Positions 7,682 to 15,394 of a stretch of 20,902 nucleotides of DNA are shown here, in pieces. Source of the stretch: DASYRM01 sp036004405 (GTDB lineage: Bacteria > Acidobacteriota > Vicinamibacteria > Vicinamibacterales > UBA2999); assembly GCA_036004405.1 (NCBI GenBank), contig DASYRM010000040.1:1-20902 (forward strand), given 5' to 3'. The notes beneath the pieces are model-generated. The model was not told where the DNA came from and ran no database searches. It worked only from the letters and a program-made list of their open reading frames with translations. A program made the position numbers and the translations under genes. The stretch's first letter is position 1. Each line of letters starts with the position of its first letter.

Positions 7682-8800
7682 TTGAAGATTCTGCTCGCCG
7701 GCATCATCGCCCGCTACCCGTTTGGCGGCGTCACCTGGTGCTCGTTGATGTACCTCCTGGGCCTCCGCGACCTGGGGCACGAGGTCTTCTACGTGGAAGA
7801 CACCGGCGAATGCATCTACGACCCGGTGCAGAACGCCCGCACCGAGGATCCGTCGTACGGCACGACCTACATCCACGACGCGCTCGAACCGTTCGGGCTG
7901 GGCGATCGCTGGAGCCTGGTGAACTACGACGGCGCGTATCACGGCGCGTCCCGCGAGACGGTGCAGCGCTTCTGCGCCGACGCGGATCTCTTCATCAACC
8001 TGTCCGGCGGCGCCTGGTTCTGGCGCGACGAGTACGCGTGCATCCCGCGCAAGGTGTTCGTGGACAGCGATCCGGTGTTCACCCAGCTCGCGCTCGCCAA
8101 GGGCGAGACGTGGTACGTCGAGTTCTTCAAGCGCTTCGACCACCTGTTCACGTTCGGCGCCAACATCGGCACGCCGGCGTCCGACGTGCCAGGAGCGGGG
8201 TTCACCTGGCACAAGACCTGGCAGCCCGTGGTGCTGGCCCAGTGGCGGTCGCCGCGGCCGCCGGGCGACCGCTTCAGCACGGTGATGACGTGGCGCATCG
8301 AGAGCTTCACCGACGTGGACGGCAACAAGGACCGCGAGTTCGTGAAGTTCATCGACCTGCCGTCGCGCACGCCGCACCGCTTCGAGCTGGCCGTCAACGG
8401 GCCGCAGACCCTGCTGCGGGAGCACGGCTGGGACACCGTGGACGCGATGGCTGTGTCGCGGACGCCGTGGCAGTACCGCGACTTCATCCAGAGCTCCAAA
8501 GGTGAGTTCGGCGTCGCCAAGCACGCCTACGTGTCGCACCGCTCCGGCTGGTTCAGCGACCGCACCGAGTGCTATCTCGCGGCGGGCCGTCCCGCGCTGG
8601 TCCAGGACACGGGCTGGAGCGCGCACGTGCCGGGCGGCGAGGGGCTGCTCGCCTTCTCGACGCCCGAGGAAGCGCTCGACGGCCTCGACCGCATCGCCTC
8701 GGACTACGACCGTCACGCCCGCCGGGCCGCCGAGATTGCCGGCGACTGCTTCGATGCCAACCGGGTGCTCCCGCGGCTGCTGGAGGCGGCCGGGGCATGA
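7682..8800 (+). CDS. glycosyltransferase (GT-B-like)
   Basis: From TTG 7682 the protein has 372 residues and begins MKILLAGIIARYPFGGVTW, the usual first beta-strand and glycine-rich turn of a GT-B glycosyltransferase. Codons upstream in this frame run through the end of the ABC gene and look non-coding, so TTG 7682, 14 nt after the ABC stop, is the best start although no strong ribosome binding site is seen. The C-terminal half has HAYVSHRSGWFSDRTECYLAAGRPALVQDTGWS and GLLAFSTPEEALDGL, resembling the donor-sugar binding region of GT4-like enzymes, with Glu297 in the place of a donor-binding acid. Acceptor and donor cannot be told from sequence. The stop overlaps the next start in ATGA. Confidence 0.75.
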   Translation: MKILLAGIIARYPFGGVTWCSLMYLLGLRDLGHEVFYVEDTGECIYDPVQNARTEDPSYGTTYIHDALEPFGLGDRWSLVNYDGAYHGASRETVQRFCADADLFINLSGGAWFWRDEYACIPRKVFVDSDPVFTQLALAKGETWYVEFFKRFDHLFTFGANIGTPASDVPGAGFTWHKTWQPVVLAQWRSPRPPGDRFSTVMTWRIESFTDVDGNKDREFVKFIDLPSRTPHRFELAVNGPQTLLREHGWDTVDAMAVSRTPWQYRDFIQSSKGEFGVAKHAYVSHRSGWFSDRTECYLAAGRPALVQDTGWSAHVPGGEGLLAFSTPEEALDGLDRIASDYDRHARRAAEIAGDCFDANRVLPRLLEAAGA

Positions 8801-9858
8801 CGCGGCCGCTCCGCATCGCCCAGGTGGCGCCGGTGGCCACGGCGGTGCCGCCGCCGCGCTCGGGCTCGATCGAGTCGCTCACGGTGCTCCTGACCGATGG
8901 TCTGGTGGCCGCCGGCCATGCAGTAACGCTCTTCGCCACCGGCGAATCGCGGACACGCGCGACGCTGCACGCGACGTTTGCCCGCGGCTACCGCGAGGAT
9001 CCGCAGAACTGGCCGTGGGAGCTGTGCGAGATGATCAACATCTCGGCGGCCATCGAGCGGGCCGCGGCGTTCGACATCATCCACTATCAGGCCAAGTACC
9101 ATCCCTTCGCGCTGCCGTTCGGACGCCTGGCCGGCATTCCCGTTGTGATCACCCTGCACCACGCGCCGAACCAGGATGAAGTGGCGCTGTGGGGACGCCA
9201 CTATCCGGACACCCCCTTCATCGCCATTTCCGACGCGCAGGCACGGTCGATGACCGGGCTGAACGTCGTCGGCGTCGTCCCGCACGCGATCGACGTCGCG
9301 GCATTTCCGTTCACCGCCGAGCCGCGCGACTACCTGCTGTTCCTGGGCCGCTTTACCGAAGGCAAGGGCGTGATGCAGGCCATCGAGGTGGCGCGGCGCG
9401 TCGAGATACCGCTGGTGCTCGCGGCCGAAGCGAACGACTACTACCGCGAGAAGGTGGCGCCGCTCGTGGACGGCACTCAGGTGGTGTATGCCGGCGAGGT
9501 GGCCGACGAGGCCAAGGCGGCGCTGCTCGGCGGCGCGCGCGCGCTCCTCTACCCGGTGCAGGCCGGGGAGCCGTTCGGACTCGTCCTGGCCGAGGCCACG
9601 ACCTGCGGCACGCCTGTCGCGGCGCTCGCCCGCGGCGCGGTGCTCGAGGTGGTCGACGACGGCGTCACCGGCGGCGTCTTCGAGTCGCTCGACGCGATGG
9701 TGGCCGGGCTGCCGCGAGTGCTGGCCCTCGATCGGGCGCAGGTGCGCGCCGTCGCGGCCGAACGGTTCGGCGTCGCGCGCATGGTGGCCGCTTACGAGGC
9801 CGTCTACCGGGCGCTCGCGGCGCCGACGGCGTCGGCCCCGCGGGCCGTCAGCCGATGA
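8797..9858 (+). CDS. GT4-family glycosyltransferase
   Basis: The 353-residue protein starts at ATG 8797, overlapping the upstream stop by 4 nt. The N-terminal Rossmann-like domain opens with LRIAQVAPVATAVPPPRSGSIE and continues with a loop typical of retaining GT4 enzymes, and includes VVITLHHAPN. The C-terminal domain has YLLFLGRFTEGKGVMQAIEVAR and the EX7E motif (Glu258 and Glu266 in GEPFGLVLAEA), followed by GTPVAALARGAVLEVVDDGVTG, which contacts the nucleotide sugar in this family. It transfers a sugar from a nucleotide-activated donor with retention of configuration; the acceptor is presumably the lipid- or protein-linked glycan built by the operon (inference). Length and motifs are complete. 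Confidence 0.93.
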   Translation: MTRPLRIAQVAPVATAVPPPRSGSIESLTVLLTDGLVAAGHAVTLFATGESRTRATLHATFARGYREDPQNWPWELCEMINISAAIERAAAFDIIHYQAKYHPFALPFGRLAGIPVVITLHHAPNQDEVALWGRHYPDTPFIAISDAQARSMTGLNVVGVVPHAIDVAAFPFTAEPRDYLLFLGRFTEGKGVMQAIEVARRVEIPLVLAAEANDYYREKVAPLVDGTQVVYAGEVADEAKAALLGGARALLYPVQAGEPFGLVLAEATTCGTPVAALARGAVLEVVDDGVTGGVFESLDAMVAGLPRVLALDRAQVRAVAAERFGVARMVAAYEAVYRALAAPTASAPRAVSR

Positions 9859-10646
9859 CACACGTGCCCCGCGACCTCGACGGCCGCTCGCTGCTGGCCG
9901 TCTTCGCGCATCCCGACGACGAATCGCTGGCCGCCGGAGGCCTGCTGGCCTGGTGCGCCGCGCGCGGCGCGCGCGTGTCGCTGCTGTGCCTGTCGCGCGG
10001 CGAGGCCGGACCCGCCCGTGGGCCAGACTCCGGCGATCTGGGCGACATTCGCGCCCGCGAACTGGGCGACGCCGCCGCGGCGCTCGGCCTCGCCGACGTC
10101 GTCCTGCTCTCGCACCCCGACGGCATGCTGCCCTGGATCGAGCCCGGCGTGCTCGTGGGCGATATCCGCCGGGCCATCGCGGACTGGCGGCCCGAGGTGG
10201 TCGTCACCTTCGGCGAGGACGGCCTCTACTGGCACCCGGATCACATTGCCGTCCACGAGGCCACGCGGGACGCGGTGTTCGCGCTTGGCACCGACGCGCC
10301 GGCGCTGTACTACGTGACGATGCCGCCCGGGCAGATGCAGGCCGTGCTGGCGGCGGCGGCCCCGCGCCTGACGGCGTCATCCCGGCGCGATCTGCTCGGT
10401 ATCGAGGACGCCGCCGCCTTCGGCGCCGAGGGGCAGCCCCCGACGCTGGTCCTCCACACCGGTCCGTTCGCCGCCCGCAAGCTCGCGGCGTTGCGGTGCC
10501 ACCGCACACAGGTCGCCAGGGGGCCGTTCGATCAGCTTTCGGCCGTGGAAGCCGAGACGCTGCTCGGCGTCGAACACTACCGCCGCGCGGATCTCGGCTC
10601 GCCGGCGCCCACGTTCATCGAGCGGCTGGCCACGGAGACGTCTTGA
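9855..10646 (+). CDS. PIG-L/LmbE-family zinc-dependent N-acetylglucosaminyl deacetylase
   Basis: The 263-residue protein starts at ATG 9855, overlapping the GT4 stop by 4 nt. The hallmark AHPDDE is at residues 18-23 (His19, Asp21, Asp22 as zinc and catalytic residues), and HPDH at 127-130 supplies the third metal ligand. PIG-L/LmbE enzymes remove N-acetyl groups from GlcNAc linked to lipids, inositol (MshB) or other small molecules. Next to two glycosyltransferases it probably deacetylates an amino-sugar intermediate of the operon product. The middle VVLLSHPDGMLPW region and the closing KLAALRCHRTQ segment also fit the family. A mycothiol-type role is less likely, as no other mycothiol genes are present here. 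Confidence 0.93.
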   Translation: MTHVPRDLDGRSLLAVFAHPDDESLAAGGLLAWCAARGARVSLLCLSRGEAGPARGPDSGDLGDIRARELGDAAAALGLADVVLLSHPDGMLPWIEPGVLVGDIRRAIADWRPEVVVTFGEDGLYWHPDHIAVHEATRDAVFALGTDAPALYYVTMPPGQMQAVLAAAAPRLTASSRRDLLGIEDAAAFGAEGQPPTLVLHTGPFAARKLAALRCHRTQVARGPFDQLSAVEAETLLGVEHYRRADLGSPAPTFIERLATETS

Positions 10647-11881
10647 TGGACCTGTCGCTGCTCGATTTGCTTCGCTGCCCCTTCTGTGGCACGCACCTGG
10701 ACCTCGTGGACAACGAGGCGCTCGTGCGCGACGGCTCGCACGTGGCGTGGGGTGTGCTCGGCTGCCAGTGCTGCGCCTTTCCTGTCATCGACGGCATCCC
10801 CGTGCTCGTGGCCGACGACCCGACGCGCGCGGCCATGCACGCCATGGAGGCGGGCCGGAAGGACGAGGCGCTCGCGTCGCTGCTGGGCCTCGACGCGGCT
10901 GCCGCCGGGCGCCTGCACGCACGGCTGCAGACGGGCACGGCCACCTACCAGGACGCGCTCGAGATCATCAGCCCCGACGCGGAAGGCACCTACTTCGTCT
11001 ACCGGTTCTCGGATCCGACCTTCGTGCTGGCCGAGACGATCGTCCGCGCGATCGGCGCCGACCGCGGCCGGACTGCGCGCGTGATCGATCTGTGTGGAGG
11101 CTCTGGCCATCTCACCCGGGTACTGGGAGAGCTCAGCGCCCAGCCGGTTGTGGTGGCTGACGTCTACTACTGGAAGCTGTGGCTCGCGCAGCGCTTCACG
11201 GCGCCGGGCTGCGCGCCCGTCTGCTGCGACGCCAACCATCCGCTGCCGTTCGCGGCGGACACATTCTCGATGGTCGTGCTGTCGGACGCGTTCCCCTACA
11301 TCTGGCACAAGCGGCTGCTGGCGGGCGAGATGCTGCGGCTCGCCGGCGAGCGCGGCACCATCCTGATGCCGCATCTGCACAGCTCGCTCGGCTTCAACTT
11401 CTCCGCCGGCATGACGCTGACACCCGCCGCCTACCGGGACCTGTTTGCCCCGGCCCAGCCGCGCCTCTTTCGCGACACTGATCTGCTCGGCGACATCCTC
11501 GGCCACACCGCCATCGACCTCTCGCGCGACGTGACGCCCGAGCAGGCCGGCGACGAGCCGTCGGTGACGCTGGTGGCCACGCGTGACGCCGGCGTGTTCC
11601 ACAAGCACCAGGTGCCGGATCCAGGCGCGCTCACCGGCGAGCTGCGCGTCAACCCGCTGTACCGCGTCGAACAGCGCGGTGCGCAGGCGCACCTGACGCT
11701 CACCTTTCCAACGCCGGAGTACGAAGAGGAATTCGGGAGCGTGCGCCGCTACCTGCCCGACACGCTCACCCTTGACGCCGATCTGCGCGGCGGCCTGACG
11801 CCCGCGCTCTTCGGCACCGGTTACACCGATCTGCGCCGCCGGCGCGTGCTGCTCGATACTCCACCGCGCTATTGCGAGTGA
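10646..11881 (+). CDS. class I SAM methyltransferase with N-terminal Trm112-like zinc ribbon
   Basis: The 411-residue protein starts at ATG 10646, sharing one base with the upstream stop (TGATG). Residues 1-55 form a zinc ribbon: CPFC (Cys11, Cys14) and CQCC (Cys40, Cys43) followed by FPVIDGIPVL, as in Trm112/UPF0434-type domains. The catalytic domain has motif I VIDLCGGSGHLTRVLG (146-161), the acidic VVVADVYYWK (168-177) and PLPFAADTFSMVVLSDAF at the motif IV position. The roughly 150-residue C-terminal region is not recognised. It is probably a small-molecule or sugar methyltransferase that tailors the product of this operon. The gene ends 13 nt inside the convergent AlgX-like gene. Confidence 0.85.
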   Translation: MDLSLLDLLRCPFCGTHLDLVDNEALVRDGSHVAWGVLGCQCCAFPVIDGIPVLVADDPTRAAMHAMEAGRKDEALASLLGLDAAAAGRLHARLQTGTATYQDALEIISPDAEGTYFVYRFSDPTFVLAETIVRAIGADRGRTARVIDLCGGSGHLTRVLGELSAQPVVVADVYYWKLWLAQRFTAPGCAPVCCDANHPLPFAADTFSMVVLSDAFPYIWHKRLLAGEMLRLAGERGTILMPHLHSSLGFNFSAGMTLTPAAYRDLFAPAQPRLFRDTDLLGDILGHTAIDLSRDVTPEQAGDEPSVTLVATRDAGVFHKHQVPDPGALTGELRVNPLYRVEQRGAQAHLTLTFPTPEYEEEFGSVRRYLPDTLTLDADLRGGLTPALFGTGYTDLRRRRVLLDTPPRYCE

Positions 11882-12999
11882 GCGAACGGGTCGTAGGGCG
11901 GCATCGTGCTGAACCTCCGCCCGACCCACTCCTGGATGACGACATCCGGGTGCTCGGCGAGCACGACGTCCGGATCCAGGTTGTACTGCCAGAGATAGAC
12001 CGCGCGCGCGAAGTGCTCGGACAGAAAGGGAATGAGCGCCGAGCCGAAGGAGTCGCGGAACACCACCGCGCGCGGACGTGATGGATCGGACTGTTCCGTC
12101 ACGAGCCGCGCGTCCATCAGGCGCGCGTCGGGCCTCGCCGGTTCCACGATGCGGGCACGTCGCGGCCGTCGCGGCGTGAGCGGCAGATCCTCTTCGCCGA
12201 GCGCTCTCGTCACGCCGACCATTCGGGCCAGGTCGAGCCCGGGCACGCGCACCGATGGGGTGTCGAACGACGCGCGCGGCTCCGGCTCGCCGGCCACGCC
12301 CAGCGCGCGAACGATGGCGGCATACGCGACGTACGCGCCGCGATCGTTCCAGTGGGTATCGGTCCGGTGATAGACGCGCTCGGCCGCTTTGGCCGCCAGC
12401 AGCGCTGGCCGAAGGTCGAGTACGGGCACGGTCGAATGAGCGCGCAGATAGCGGACGAGGCTGTCGGTCCGCGTCTCCGCGCCCACGCGGTGCACCGACG
12501 GCGGCAGCTCCTCCGGGTAGATCTGATGCTTGTCGGGGGCGACGACGAAGACATACGCGATGTGACGGGCGCGCAGCCAGTCATGCGTGTGCTGCAGCGT
12601 CGCACGCCACGCCTCGAGCTCCGCGTGCGTGAACGGGACCGCCGAGGCGATGTCCTCGCTGGCGCCGTCGCCGGCATAGAACAGCCACCCGTCGCGCCCG
12701 ATGATCACATCGGGCGACGCCGACACTCGCAACAGGCCGAGGCGCAGCTCCGCCTGCCACCGGACCAGCCGCGCGCGCAGGCCGAAGTGATCCTCGAAAT
12801 AGCGTGACGCCGCCGCGGGAAACGCCCACGCGGACGCCGCGCTCAACGGCGGCGCGGGGGCAGGCGCGAGCTCACGGTTCTCGGCCTGCGCCGGCTCGGG
12901 GTCGAGCCGCGCGAGCATCACGGCGCCGGGCGTCACGATGGCCGCGACGAACGCGATGACGATGGCGGTGGTCCACGCCGGATGGAGCCGGGGCGACAT
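11869..12999 (-). CDS. AlgX/AlgJ-like SGNH-fold O-acetyltransferase partner
   Basis: From ATG 12999 the protein has 376 residues; the start overlaps the MBOAT stop in ATGA. Residues about 9-30 are a hydrophobic signal-anchor, so the domain faces the periplasm. Features of the AlgX/AlgJ/DHHW group are present: GRDGWLFYAGDG (101-112), VVAPDKHQIYPEELP, the TDTHWNDRGAYVAY segment with Asp214 and His216, and RDSFGS with Ser317. These match the Asp-X-His plus Ser triad of alginate O-acetyltransferases. Such proteins take an acetyl group passed across the membrane by an MBOAT partner and place it on an exported polysaccharide. The immediate upstream neighbour is that partner. No alginate polymerase is present, so the acceptor polymer is unknown and I do not assign the alg symbol. 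Confidence 0.88.
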   Translation of the reverse strand: MSPRLHPAWTTAIVIAFVAAIVTPGAVMLARLDPEPAQAENRELAPAPAPPLSAASAWAFPAAASRYFEDHFGLRARLVRWQAELRLGLLRVSASPDVIIGRDGWLFYAGDGASEDIASAVPFTHAELEAWRATLQHTHDWLRARHIAYVFVVAPDKHQIYPEELPPSVHRVGAETRTDSLVRYLRAHSTVPVLDLRPALLAAKAAERVYHRTDTHWNDRGAYVAYAAIVRALGVAGEPEPRASFDTPSVRVPGLDLARMVGVTRALGEEDLPLTPRRPRRARIVEPARPDARLMDARLVTEQSDPSRPRAVVFRDSFGSALIPFLSEHFARAVYLWQYNLDPDVVLAEHPDVVIQEWVGRRFSTMPPYDPFAHSQ

Positions 13000-14447
13000 C
13001 AGAAGCGGAAATAGATGAAGGGGTTGTAGGTGTGGGCGGCGATCAGCATCGCGCAGCCCGCGAAGATGGCGGCGAGCGCCGCGCACGTCAGCGCCGAGGC
13101 CAGCGGGCCGAGGCGCGGGCCCGCCAGCGACGGCTGCGCGAGCCTGGCTGCAAGCGCGGGCCAGACCGGCGCCGAGCCGACGGCTCCGGCAGCCATCGCG
13201 AGCAGCACTTCGGGCGTCAGGTACCAGGCGACGCCGTACGGTGTGGGCAACGCGGGGCTGAAACCGGCCATGGCCCGCAGCAACCCGGCCGCCGCCGTCA
13301 GCGACTCGGCCCGGAAGAACACCCACCCCACCAGCACCACGAGCAGCGCGTAGAGATGCCGGATCGGACGCGGCATCCGCGCCAGCCACGCCGCCAATCC
13401 GAGCCGCTCGAGGACGAGGAACGCCCCGTGGTACAGCCCCCACACCACGAAGGTCCAGCTCGCGCCGTGCCACAGACCGCACAGGAAGAACACGGTGACG
13501 AGGTTGATGTACACGCGTCCAGGCGCCGCGCGGTTGCCGCCGAGCGGCACGTAGAGGTAGTCGCGGAACCAGGCCGAGAGCGACAGGTGCCAGCGCCGCC
13601 AGAACTCCTGAATCGACTGCGACACGTACGGATAGTTGAAGTTCTCCTTGAACCGGAAGCCGAACAGGTGCGCCAGGCCGATCGCCATGTCCGAGTAGCC
13701 GGAGAAGTCGAAGTAGATCTGGAGCGCGTAGCAGGTGGCCGCCAGCCACGCGTGCGCGGCGGTCAGCTCCCCCGCCGGGAGCGCAAAGAGCTGATCGGCG
13801 GGGCCTGCCACGATGTTGGCGACGAGCATCTTCTTGCCGAGGCCGATGACGAACCGGCGGATGCCGGTGGCGAAGTCGTCGAGCCCGACCGCGCGAGCCG
13901 CGAGCTGGGCGGCGATGTCGCGGTAGCGGACGATCGGCCCGGCGATGAGCTGCGGAAACAGCAGCAGATACAGCGCCGCCTCCACCGGGCCTTTCTGCGC
14001 CACCGCATCGCGGCGATAGACGTCCACCACGTATGAGATGGCGTGAAAGGTGAAGAACGAGATCCCGATCGGGAGCACGATGGCCGGCACCGGCACGGGC
14101 ATCGCGCCAAGCGACGCGAGCAGCGCGTTCAGGTTCGACGTCAGGAAGCCGGCGTATTTGAAGGTGGCCAGCGACAGCAGGTTCGCGCCGACCGTCAGCC
14201 GCAGAAGCCAGCGTGCCCGTGCGGTGCCGCGCGCGCGATCGATGGCAAGCGCGGCCACGTAGTTGACGGCAATGGAGGCCAGCATCAGCCACGTGAAGGC
14301 GCCGCCGCCGCTGGCATAGAACACCACGCTGGCGACGGCCAGCAGCAGGTTGCGGTACTTCGGCGAGCGGGAGGAATAGGGCAGGAAATAAAACGCGAGG
14401 AGGACCGGCAGGAAGACGAAGAGGAACGTGGGTTCCGTGAACAGCAC
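12999..14447 (-). CDS. MBOAT-family membrane O-acyltransferase (AlgI-like)
   Basis: This 482-residue polytopic protein starts at GTG 14447; MLFTEPTFLFVFLPVLLAFY is the usual N-terminus of AlgI-like proteins. The family signatures are intact: FHAISYVVDVYR, FPQLIAGPIVRY, IYFDFSGYSDMAIG (244-257), FWRRWHLSLSAWFRDYLYVPLGG (282-304) and the active-site WHGA with His327, followed by GLYHG with His340. About ten membrane spans are evident. AlgI-type MBOATs carry acetyl groups from a cytoplasmic donor to a periplasmic SGNH partner for O-acetylation of exopolysaccharide. The AlgX-like gene directly downstream, with a 4-nt overlap, makes this a complete pair. It follows the folate cyclo-ligase gene by 33 bp. 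Confidence 0.93.
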   Translation of the reverse strand: MLFTEPTFLFVFLPVLLAFYFLPYSSRSPKYRNLLLAVASVVFYASGGGAFTWLMLASIAVNYVAALAIDRARGTARARWLLRLTVGANLLSLATFKYAGFLTSNLNALLASLGAMPVPVPAIVLPIGISFFTFHAISYVVDVYRRDAVAQKGPVEAALYLLLFPQLIAGPIVRYRDIAAQLAARAVGLDDFATGIRRFVIGLGKKMLVANIVAGPADQLFALPAGELTAAHAWLAATCYALQIYFDFSGYSDMAIGLAHLFGFRFKENFNYPYVSQSIQEFWRRWHLSLSAWFRDYLYVPLGGNRAAPGRVYINLVTVFFLCGLWHGASWTFVVWGLYHGAFLVLERLGLAAWLARMPRPIRHLYALLVVLVGWVFFRAESLTAAAGLLRAMAGFSPALPTPYGVAWYLTPEVLLAMAAGAVGSAPVWPALAARLAQPSLAGPRLGPLASALTCAALAAIFAGCAMLIAAHTYNPFIYFRF

Positions 14448-14458
14448 GCGTGCCCGAT

Positions 14459-14472
14459 CGTACTCTCGTACG
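14459..14472. repeat. short inverted repeat CGTAC-tctc-GTACG before the MBOAT gene
   Basis: A perfect 5-bp dyad with a 4-nt centre lies in the 33-bp gap between the cyclo-ligase stop and the MBOAT start. It could be a small hairpin in the transcript or an operator. Nothing else supports a role. Confidence 0.3.
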
Positions 14473-14480
14473 TGGTTGCC

Positions 14481-15065
14481 TCAGAACTGTGTGACGGCCT
14501 CCTCGGTGACGAGCCGGTCGAGCCGCTCGTCGAACGGCTCGCGCGGCAGGGCGGGACGGCGCTGCGCTTCCAGCCCCACGCCGATGGCCAAGAGCGGCCC
14601 CGTGCCGTCAGCCCTCAGCATGGCCAGGGTGCGATCGTAGAAGCCGCCTCCGTAGCCGAGGCGATAGCCCTCGTCGTCAAACGCCAGCAGCGGAACCAGC
14701 GCATGCTGCGGCCGTACGACGGGACGGTCCGAGACCGGCTCGGCGATGCCGAACCGCGACGTCACGAGCGCCGTGCCCGGCTCCCAGCTGCGAAACGCGA
14801 GAGGGACGTCGCGCCCGACGACGACGGGAAGCGCGCAGACGCACCCGCGGGCATGCAGCGCCTCGAGCAGCGGCCGCAGGTCGAGCTCCCCCGGCATCGG
14901 CCAGAAGGCCGACACCACGGTGCCCGCCCGCGGATCGAATGCCGTCAGGTAGCGATCGCGGATGGCCAGCCGTGCCGTGCCGGCGTGCGCCGCCATCACC
15001 GCCGCCCGGTCCTGCAACAGCGCCCGTCGGAGCGCGCGCTTGGTCTCGCGGGCGCTCAGCTCCAC
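14481..15065 (-). CDS. 5-formyltetrahydrofolate cyclo-ligase family protein
   Basis: From GTG 15065 the protein has 194 residues, the normal family length. The frame stays open upstream, but those residues (Arg- and Pro-rich) do not fit and precede the usual N-terminus, here MELSARETKRALRRALLQDR. The family signature GYRLGYGGGFYDR is at 133-145, preceded by the conserved VPLLAFDDEG. The enzyme converts 5-formyl-THF to 5,10-methenyl-THF with ATP in the cytoplasm, recycling a folate by-product. It is the first gene on the minus strand before the MBOAT/AlgX-like pair; the functional link to O-acetylation is unclear and may be only co-location. Confidence 0.9.
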   Translation of the reverse strand: MELSARETKRALRRALLQDRAAVMAAHAGTARLAIRDRYLTAFDPRAGTVVSAFWPMPGELDLRPLLEALHARGCVCALPVVVGRDVPLAFRSWEPGTALVTSRFGIAEPVSDRPVVRPQHALVPLLAFDDEGYRLGYGGGFYDRTLAMLRADGTGPLLAIGVGLEAQRRPALPREPFDERLDRLVTEEAVTQF

Positions 15066-15080
15066 TCCGTGACTCGCCCG

Positions 15081-15115
15081 CGGGGAAATCCTCGGCGGCC
15101 GCGCGATTTGCCCCG
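15081..15115. repeat. hairpin in the leader of the cyclo-ligase gene
   Basis: CGGGGAAATC (15081-15090) pairs with GATTTGCCCCG (15105-15115) with one bulged base around a 14-nt loop. It lies 16 bp upstream of GTG 15065, so in the minus-strand transcript it would sit near the ribosome binding site. It may be part of a larger structured region reaching to about 15195, where GCTGTGTC (15134-15141) pairs with GGCACAGC (15188-15195). No known riboswitch or RNA family is recognised. Confidence 0.35.
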
Positions 15116-15241
15116 AGGGCTCTCGCCGGCGGCGCTGTGTCCGGGGTTTTTCGTCAGAAATCGTGCCCTCGACCACCGGCCGGCGCTGGCACAGCCTTCG
15201 CTCCATCGACGGTCAGTGCTGCAGGTCCGGGAGGTGATGTC

Positions 15242-15382
15242 GTGCAACAAATGGTTGATTCCGTGTTCTTCACCGTGGTCAGCGTGGTGGTCACGTTGCT
15301 CACGGTCGGTCTGACAAGCGTGATCCTGCTGCTCGTGACCGACCGCGACACGCCGCACGCCGACTCACGGCCGGGGCACTAG
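15242..15382 (+). CDS. 46-residue single-span membrane protein
   Basis: GTG 15242 is preceded by GGGAGGTGA (15229-15237), close to a perfect ribosome binding site, with GGAGG 7 nt from the start; ATG 15251 in the same frame would be too far from it. The protein is MQQMVDS, then a hydrophobic stretch of about 26 residues (8-33) rich in Val, Leu and Thr, then a charged tail TDRDTPHADSRPGH. This is a small inner-membrane protein of unknown function. It runs opposite to the cyclo-ligase gene and converges on the M56-TonB gene, ending 12 bp before that gene's stop. Its stop codon lies inside a strong hairpin. The ribosome binding site and membrane pattern make a real gene more likely than chance. 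Confidence 0.6.
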   Translation: MQQMVDSVFFTVVSVVVTLLTVGLTSVILLLVTDRDTPHADSRPGH

Positions 15383-15390
15383 CCCCGGCC
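15369..15390. terminator. perfect 9-bp GC hairpin between convergent genes
   Basis: GGCCGGGGC (15369-15377), loop ACTA, and GCCCCGGCC (15382-15390) form a perfect stem. The TAG stop of the small membrane protein is at 15380-15382, inside the loop and stem edge. It lies between two converging genes and could terminate or protect both transcripts. No T-run follows on either strand, so classical intrinsic termination is not certain. Confidence 0.5.
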
Positions 15391-15394
15391 GCCG

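Noticed and set aside
13000..14292. In-frame upstream extension of the AlgX-like gene across the MBOAT gene, which would give a protein of about 800 residues.
   Set aside because: The MBOAT frame is the coding one there; the extension is Arg/Ala-rich noise, and ATG 12999 precedes a proper signal-anchor and overlaps the MBOAT stop.
15066..15206. Extension of the cyclo-ligase to an ATG at 15206 (47 extra residues).
   Set aside because: The added residues do not fit the family, and GTG 15065 gives the standard length and N-terminus.
15066..15240. 6S RNA upstream of the cyclo-ligase gene.
   Set aside because: Some pairing is visible, but I cannot lay out the long closing stem and central bubble that define 6S RNA, so it is listed only as a region to test.
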